Positions 12,894 through 17,526 of a stretch of 17,526 bases of DNA are shown one piece after another. The DNA lies in assembly GCA_963604075.1 (NCBI GenBank), contig CAVCPW010000126.1, forward strand, positions 1 to 17,526, written 5' to 3'. A program made the translations under genes and the position numbers. The notes beneath the pieces were generated by a model that did not search any database, had not been told where the DNA came from, and saw only the letters and a list, made by a program, of their open reading frames with translations. The number at the start of each line of letters is the position of its first letter. Position 1 is the stretch's first letter. Origin of the DNA: Anthropogastromicrobium sp963604075. GTDB taxonomy: Bacteria; Bacillota; Clostridia; Lachnospirales; Lachnospiraceae.

Positions 12894-14630
12894 TTATTTT
12901 TCCACGGGTGTTGGTCTGGACCAGTCAAATATCAGTCTGGAATCGAACAATGTAGATAGGCGGTCTACTGCACCGGATGACGGATCTACATAGGAGCTGA
13001 TTGCCTCCCACATACGCTGTCCATCCACATTTGCACGACCCATACGGAAATATTCAGTTCCCAGCTGAGTCCAGCCAAGGTTAGAGTCAACGCTGCAGAA
13101 GTAATTAAAGCCTAACTCCTTTAACAGCTGATACTTTTCATTTGTGGTATCATAGCCTCTCCATGAACCCTCATAGAGATCCTCGCCCTGTGGATAAATA
13201 ATGATATCTACATCGCCAAGCAATGGCTTTACCTCGAGATCCCACAAACGTGCATCGGACTCAAAGCGCTCATAAGATCCTGAATCGCCTACCTTATTGT
13301 GACCCCAGGTATGACTTGCAAACAGCCATCCTTCATCGCGGCATGCCTGAGCAACCTGCTTTGCACTCTCCTTATCCTGCTCGATATTCGGATTGTCATA
13401 ATACATTGTCTGCTTCTTCTTTGTATTATTCTCCAGATTCCATGAGAAATATTGATCAAAATAGCTGCAATTGCTGTTATACCAGAAATCACTTGTACGA
13501 TAACCAAAAATGCCCTCATATCCGGTCAGCGCAATAATACCCTTTGCACCACGATAGGAAAAATCAGGATGAGTCTCTACAAAATCATCAAGAATAGGAA
13601 TAACATCATAAGAACCATATACTACACTGCCGTCTGACATTGTGTACTCATTTGTCGGGGTTCCATCCTCGCCGACAACAAGCTTGCTGGCAAAGCCATG
13701 GCCTTCCATGTACTCATAGTAGCTGACATCATCAACAGACAGCACGAATGGCTTCTTGCCCTCCGGCAGATAAATCGGCTGATATGTCATTACCTGTGTG
13801 CCATCCTCCTGTGTCTCATAAGAAGCTATGTCGTAAATGCTGACAAGCACGTATCCCCGGCTATACATCTCCTCAAGAATACGGCAGAACTCGTCAACTG
13901 TAGTCATAACATAGTTATAGTCTTTAACCTTATTTGTTCCATCCTGCTTGCTGATTGCAATATTATCGTCAAATGCTCTGCTAGTATCCACAATCAGCGT
14001 ATGGAAGAAAATATGCGGAATGGTGCTATTATCTGAATAAGCAACTGCTTCGCTCTTTCTCTGCTCATAATCAGCAATGGCTGCGGTATATGTCTCATTA
14101 CTTTCATAACCTGATACAGACTGAATCTTTGCAATTGCGCCGTCATAATCATACATTGCTGCCAGATAATTGGCATCATCAAGAACAGTATCGCCTGTCT
14201 TCTCTAAAACATACTCCCAATCCGGCTCGGTTTCCATAGAACCAGCCTGACGCTCTGGAATAATCATGTTGCCATTTTCATCGGTCTCATACGTCTGTGT
14301 CTCCATCACAGTAGCCTGACCTGCTGCCTGCGCCTGGCCTGTTGCTGCCGCCTCAGACTCTGCTGCACTCTCTGTCTGGTCCTCACTGTCATCAGCAGCA
14401 CTTGTCTGCGCTGCTTCCTGTGTCACTGAAACCGTCTGAGATACAGGCTGTGTACTGCTGCCTGTTTTTCCGCCAAATCCAACCGTTTCACCGTTTCCTA
14501 AACGGATAATCTGCCAAATCAAGATCCCCAGCACAGCCAGCAGGAGGATCAGCACCGTCACACATACCACAATCAGGCCTGTGCCTTTTTTCTTTTTTCG
14601 CTTGTTTTTTCCTGTCTTATTCTGACTCAT
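12894..14630 (-). CDS. Membrane-anchored polysaccharide deacetylase (NodB-like)
   Basis: A 578-residue protein with a basic N-terminus (KNKRKKKK), one membrane helix at about 17-41, an Ala/Ser/Gln/Thr-rich extracellular linker (about 57-110), a helical region with tandem-repeat-like AIAKIQ/AAIADYEQ segments (about 155-200), and a NodB-like domain. Motif 1 is LSVDDV (D300, D301), motif 2 SHTWGH (H440, H444), and YPQGED is at about 479. The aspartates and histidines needed for a metal-dependent N- or O-deacetylase are present. The substrate is probably a cell-wall or surface glycan. Motifs 1 and 2 lie about 140 residues apart, far more than usual, implying a large insertion. Start 14630 has GGAG 4 bases upstream; 14672 (14 more residues, AAGG 8 bases upstream) is an alternative. 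Confidence 0.82.
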   Translation of the reverse strand: MSQNKTGKNKRKKKKGTGLIVVCVTVLILLLAVLGILIWQIIRLGNGETVGFGGKTGSSTQPVSQTVSVTQEAAQTSAADDSEDQTESAAESEAAATGQAQAAGQATVMETQTYETDENGNMIIPERQAGSMETEPDWEYVLEKTGDTVLDDANYLAAMYDYDGAIAKIQSVSGYESNETYTAAIADYEQRKSEAVAYSDNSTIPHIFFHTLIVDTSRAFDDNIAISKQDGTNKVKDYNYVMTTVDEFCRILEEMYSRGYVLVSIYDIASYETQEDGTQVMTYQPIYLPEGKKPFVLSVDDVSYYEYMEGHGFASKLVVGEDGTPTNEYTMSDGSVVYGSYDVIPILDDFVETHPDFSYRGAKGIIALTGYEGIFGYRTSDFWYNSNCSYFDQYFSWNLENNTKKKQTMYYDNPNIEQDKESAKQVAQACRDEGWLFASHTWGHNKVGDSGSYERFESDARLWDLEVKPLLGDVDIIIYPQGEDLYEGSWRGYDTTNEKYQLLKELGFNYFCSVDSNLGWTQLGTEYFRMGRANVDGQRMWEAISSYVDPSSGAVDRLSTLFDSRLIFDWSRPTPVEK

Positions 14631-14643
14631 GTTTCTCCAATCT

Positions 14644-14719
14644 GCCGGGATCTTTCCCGGCTTATTATACATTAAATCGGCCTTCGTAAAATAAATGGTA
14701 GCTGAGATGAAGCTCCATT
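14644..14719 (-). promoter_or_regulatory. Two hairpins in the deacetylase leader
   Basis: A perfect 7-bp stem GCCGGGA / TCCCGGC (14644-14650 with 14655-14661) lies just before the SD used by start 14630. A second stem AATGG+AGCT / AGCT+CCATT (14694-14703 with 14711-14719, one bulge) lies further up. If translation begins at 14672 the first is coding instead. Confidence 0.4.
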
Positions 14720-14744
14720 AATAATCTTCCTTAGCCGATTATGC

Positions 14745-14769
14745 TGAAAATGATTGTACATCATTTTCA
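14745..14769. promoter_or_regulatory. Perfect palindromic operator-like site upstream of the deacetylase
   Basis: 10-bp arms TGAAAATGAT / ATCATTTTCA around a 5-base centre (TGTAC). On the minus strand a TACAAT (5 of 6 to -10) lies in its centre, 17 bases from a weak TGGCAA. No U-tract follows, so a protein-binding site is more likely than a terminator. The arms resemble Fur half-sites, but the centre is 4 bases too long for a classical Fur box. Confidence 0.4.
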
Positions 14770-14803
14770 TAAAAATTGCCATAACATTTTTCTTACGGAC
14801 TTC

Positions 14804-14953
14804 TTACACGCCTTCATTCGCCAATTCGTCCAACATCAAAATGTCTTCGGACCAGAACCGCCACAGCATAACCTGAAAGTCGATGTGTCCTTCGCAGAAC
14901 TTTCCGGGCTGCCTCACTCCCTCGTAATCATCCGGGTTGTAATCTGCACTCAC
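14804..14953 (-). CDS. Possible 49-residue ORF coupled to the S41 protease gene
   Basis: A GTG at 14953 overlaps the protease stop (GTGA) and opens a frame ending at TAA 14804. The product begins (M)SADYNPDDYEGVRQPGKF and contains HIDFQVMLWRFWSED followed by LMLDELANEGV. Composition is acidic and protein-like, with two Trp and no low-complexity runs, and codon use resembles the neighbours. I do not recognise a family. AGGGGA directly abuts the GTG, too close for normal initiation, so expression would depend on translational coupling. It could instead be the tail of a lost gene. The opposite-strand frame here looks less protein-like. Confidence 0.4.
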   Translation of the reverse strand: MSADYNPDDYEGVRQPGKFCEGHIDFQVMLWRFWSEDILMLDELANEGV

Positions 14954-16404
14954 TCCCCTGCAATCTGCTCTTTCACATTCTCGATTGCTTTCTGCAACTG
15001 ATTATCCTCATCCTTTTCAATGGTCAGCTTCGTCTTAAGATCTTCATCCAACTCTACCTCGACGTCTGGTGTAATACCAGTACCGTGGATGCAGACACCA
15101 TTCGGTGTAAAGTAACGTGATACAGTAATCTTGATTGCGCTTCCATCGTTAAACGGCAAGATGCTTTGTACAATTCCTTTTCCGTATGTCTGTGTACCTA
15201 TAATCGTACCAGTACCATAATCCTGGATAGCACCAGAGAAAATCTCAGATGCTGACGCACTGTTTCCATTGACAAGCACAGCAAGCGGCAGATCAAAATA
15301 GTGTTCAGCATCGGACGTATACGTCTCACCCTCGCCATTCTTATCCTCAGTATAAACAATCGTACCCTCTGGCAGCATATAGTCAAGCATCTCTACAACA
15401 CAGCTTAAAAGTCCACCCGGATTGTCACGGATATCAACGATCAATCCCTCCATCCCCTGCGATTTTAAGTCATCTACAGCTGCAATATACTGATCTGATG
15501 TAACTTCATCAAACTCCGTAACCTGAACATAGCCAATATTATCGTCCAACATCTCATAGGAAACAGTCGGAACCTCAATTTCTCTTCTCTCGACGGTAAA
15601 GTCATAATATTTATCCTCAGATTCACGGTACACACGAATGTCAACGGTCGTTCCAGCCTCTCCCTTAATCCAAGAAACAACGGTACTGACATCTGTATCG
15701 CTCACATCATTTCCTGCTACCTCAACAAGCACATCACCCGGCAGCATACCAGCCTCGGCACCCGGACAGCCCTCAAACGGGCGCACTACGGTGATAACCT
15801 TTGTTTGAGCATTCTGAGAAACAACAACACCAATGCCCTCATAGCTGCCGCTTGTTGACTCCATCAGCGATGCATACTCATCTGCCGTGTAATAGCATGA
15901 ATATGGATCATCGAGTGCATTCATAAAGCCCTTGTAAATCTCATCCTGATAATCCTGTGCATCTGGTGTATCAAACAAAAAGTACTGATCAACGCACTGC
16001 TCCAGAAACTTTAACTTGCTCGTAAGCTCATCACTGATAGCTTCCTGGCTTTCTTCCTCCTGATCCGTCGATGATGTCTCCGCTGTACCATTCGACGCAT
16101 ATGCCGTTTGAAGCATTCCATAACGAAGTCTCGTCACACATACACCCGCAATAGAACAGCCAATGAGCGCTGCCGCTGCTCCAACTGCCATGCCCGCCGC
16201 AAAACCGCTTCGCTTTCTTTTCGATTTTGTTTTGCGATGTTCCTCCAAATCCGTTTTTAATATTTCATCAAAATCTTCTGGTGCTTTTTTTTCTAAATCT
16301 TTCTCCAATTCGTCATTGTCTTCAAATTGACTATTTTGCACATTCAGCTGTTCATCTGTTGTTCCCAACTGCTCGTTCTCTCTGTCTTTTTCTTCCACTA
16401 GCAT
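14950..16404 (-). CDS. S41 family C-terminal processing protease, membrane-anchored
   Basis: A 484-residue serine protease of the CtpA/Prc family, which trims or degrades envelope proteins from their C-terminus. With the start at 16404: a charged, acidic cytosolic segment (1-65), one membrane helix (about 66-93, FAAGMAVGAAAALIGCSIAGV), an acidic linker, a PDZ domain (about 189-270, GIGVVVSQ ... GMLPGDVLVEVAG), and the catalytic domain with IVDIRDNPGGLL, the nucleophile S384 (GNSASASEIFSGA) and the general base K409 (TYGKGIVQ). The 25-residue Ser-Lys spacing is the family's. Start 16404 follows AAAGGTGG; the upstream ATG at 16479 has no SD and sits only 7 bases past the upstream terminator's T-run. 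The 65-residue cytosolic extension is longer than in most CtpA proteins. Confidence 0.92.
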   Translation of the reverse strand: MLVEEKDRENEQLGTTDEQLNVQNSQFEDNDELEKDLEKKAPEDFDEILKTDLEEHRKTKSKRKRSGFAAGMAVGAAAALIGCSIAGVCVTRLRYGMLQTAYASNGTAETSSTDQEEESQEAISDELTSKLKFLEQCVDQYFLFDTPDAQDYQDEIYKGFMNALDDPYSCYYTADEYASLMESTSGSYEGIGVVVSQNAQTKVITVVRPFEGCPGAEAGMLPGDVLVEVAGNDVSDTDVSTVVSWIKGEAGTTVDIRVYRESEDKYYDFTVERREIEVPTVSYEMLDDNIGYVQVTEFDEVTSDQYIAAVDDLKSQGMEGLIVDIRDNPGGLLSCVVEMLDYMLPEGTIVYTEDKNGEGETYTSDAEHYFDLPLAVLVNGNSASASEIFSGAIQDYGTGTIIGTQTYGKGIVQSILPFNDGSAIKITVSRYFTPNGVCIHGTGITPDVEVELDEDLKTKLTIEKDEDNQLQKAIENVKEQIAGE

Positions 16405-16485
16405 CCACCTTTCTTCTGACCAATCAGATTTATCATTACTTTCAACATGCTCAATTAATCGATCAATACTTTTGTACATAAAGCC

Positions 16486-16518
16486 AAAAGGGGAAACAGA
16501 CCCCGCGTCCGTTTCCCC
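16486..16518 (-). terminator. Terminator of the PucR-like regulator gene
   Basis: Stem GGGGAAAC / GTTTCCCC (16490-16497 with 16511-16518) is extended past one mismatch by GAC/GTC around a 5-base loop. On the minus strand it continues into TTTTGGCTTT. It lies 21 bases past the regulator stop and separates it from the protease gene. Confidence 0.8.
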
Positions 16519-16539
16519 AGTGTTGCCTGCCTTGGAGTA

Positions 16540-17526
16540 TTAGTTCTTCTCCATATAATTCATATACTTAACAACCATAAGTGCAATCTTAAAGGTGATC
16601 GCATCCTCAAACACACGCAAATCCAATCCGGTGCTCTTCTGAAGCTTGTCAAGACGATATACAAGTGTATTTCTATGGATATACAACTGTCTGGATGTCT
16701 CAGATACATTCAGACTATTTTCGAAAAACTTGTTGATAGTTGTAAGTGTTTCATCATCAAACTCGTCCGGTGACTTGCCATCGAAAATTTCCTTAATAAA
16801 CATACGGCACAGCGGAATCGGGAGCTGATAGATCAAACGGCCGATACCAAGCTTGGAATATGCAACAACATTCTTGTTGCTGAAGAAGATTTTTCCAACA
16901 TCGAGTGCCATCTTCGCCTCTTTATAGGATCTGGAAACTTCCTTCAGTTCGTTTACAACGGTTCCATATGCAACATGTACCTGACTCATTGCCTCGGTAT
17001 TAAGCATATCTACCATCACCTGTGCAGTCTTCTCAAGGTCCTCAGCGGTCTCACCCTGCTTTACCTCGCGTACTACGATGATATTTTTCTCGTCAACTGC
17101 GGTAATGAAATCCTTTACTCTGCCAGTAAACAGACTGCGTACCGTCTCGAGTGCGTTGACATCCTTCTCATTCTTTGTTTCAATTACATAGACAACACGC
17201 TTTGCGGATACTTCAATATGAAGCTTCTTTGCGCGATTATAAATGTCTACAAGCAGCAAGTTATCAAGAAGCAGGTTCTTGACGAAGTTATCCTTATCGA
17301 AACGCTCCTTATATGCAACCAACAGGTTCTGTACCTGAAATGCTGCAATCTTTCCTACCATATAGACATCGTCACTGCTGCCCTTCGCTAGCATTACATA
17401 TTCCAGCTGATGTTCATCAAATACCTTAAAGAACTGGAATCCGGCAACCACCTGGCTGTCTGCCGGTGACAGTGTAAAATTCACGATGGTATCCGTGGTA
17501 ATCTCCGGATCACCAAACGTAGATGC
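16540..17526 (-). CDS. PucR/CdaR-like transcriptional regulator, partial at the right edge
   Basis: The last 328 residues of a cytosolic DNA-binding regulator. The frame stays open to the window edge (upstream of GTG 17484 it reads ASTFGDPEITTDTIVNFTL), so 17484 is not the true start and the N-terminus is missing. The middle part resembles the divergent GGDEF-like domain of PucR proteins (IIVVREVKQGE ... SQVHVAYGTVVNELKEVSRSYKEA, in pieces). The C-terminus carries the PucR-type helix-turn-helix: FFENSLNVSETSRQLYIHRN, then TLVYRLDKLQKSTGLDLRVF. Regulators of this group sense small metabolites, but the ligand and targets here are unknown. A strong terminator follows, so it is not co-transcribed with the protease by default. 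Confidence 0.85.
   Translation of the reverse strand, partial: ASTFGDPEITTDTIVNFTLSPADSQVVAGFQFFKVFDEHQLEYVMLAKGSSDDVYMVGKIAAFQVQNLLVAYKERFDKDNFVKNLLLDNLLLVDIYNRAKKLHIEVSAKRVVYVIETKNEKDVNALETVRSLFTGRVKDFITAVDEKNIIVVREVKQGETAEDLEKTAQVMVDMLNTEAMSQVHVAYGTVVNELKEVSRSYKEAKMALDVGKIFFSNKNVVAYSKLGIGRLIYQLPIPLCRMFIKEIFDGKSPDEFDDETLTTINKFFENSLNVSETSRQLYIHRNTLVYRLDKLQKSTGLDLRVFEDAITFKIALMVVKYMNYMEKN

Noticed and set aside
14745..14769. Classical Fur box
   Set aside because: The arms resemble Fur half-sites but the centre is 5 bases instead of 1, so I list it only as an unassigned palindrome.
14741..15001. Plus-strand 86-residue open frame
   Set aside because: It has no SD, has biased composition typical of antisense frames, and overlaps both the protease 3' end and the more protein-like minus-strand ORF.
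1..17526. CRISPR array, tRNA, rRNA, IS element, phage or attachment site
   Set aside because: No regularly spaced repeats, cloverleaf-like sequence, transposase or integrase coding sequence was found on either strand by eye.

Overview
The window looks like a chromosomal segment of a gut Clostridia bacterium, most probably Lachnospiraceae. The evidence is moderately AT-rich coding sequence, purine-rich Shine-Dalgarno sites, a DUF3793 gene next to a short-chain flavodoxin, a PucR-type regulator with the C-terminal helix-turn-helix common in that family, and cytosolic GH2 and GH43 glycosidases without signal peptides. I see no phage, IS element, CRISPR array, tRNA or rRNA. Taxonomy and family assignments come from sequence recognition only.

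Left part (1-5700, all minus strand): the first codons of a gene leaving the left edge, a YitT-family membrane protein, a GH2 beta-glycosidase with its own promoter and terminator, a PPP-type metallophosphoesterase, and enolase. Enolase is closed by a strong terminator and preceded by a leader that can fold into an extended hairpin.

Centre (5660-7320): a 507-base divergent, AT-rich intergenic region leads into a plus-strand DUF3793-flavodoxin pair. The pair has a textbook sigma-A promoter (TTGACA-N17-TATAAT). A perfect inverted repeat at the predicted start of transcription matches the half-site geometry of DtxR/IdeR-type metalloregulator boxes (TTAG-N6-CTAA). A second site of this geometry lies on the enolase side. 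The pair ends in an elongated hairpin terminator. This is my best candidate for an undescribed regulated module: a metal-responsive flavodoxin unit with an uncharacterised partner.

Right of centre (7369-11340): a Dabb-domain protein and a GH43 glycosidase on the minus strand, then a divergent EamA/DMT exporter and an RluA-type pseudouridine synthase on the plus strand. The GH43 and EamA promoters appear to overlap at their -35 elements.

Right part (11340-17526, all minus strand): in transcription order, a PucR-like regulator cut by the right edge, a terminator, a membrane-anchored S41 (C-terminal processing) protease, a possible translationally coupled 49-residue ORF, a membrane-anchored NodB-like polysaccharide deacetylase with a large insertion, an M24 Xaa-Pro peptidase and a strong terminator. 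Past that terminator is a short relic that reads like the C-terminus of an FtsX-type ABC permease. The protease, deacetylase and peptidase suggest envelope and peptide turnover, but that link rests on adjacency alone.
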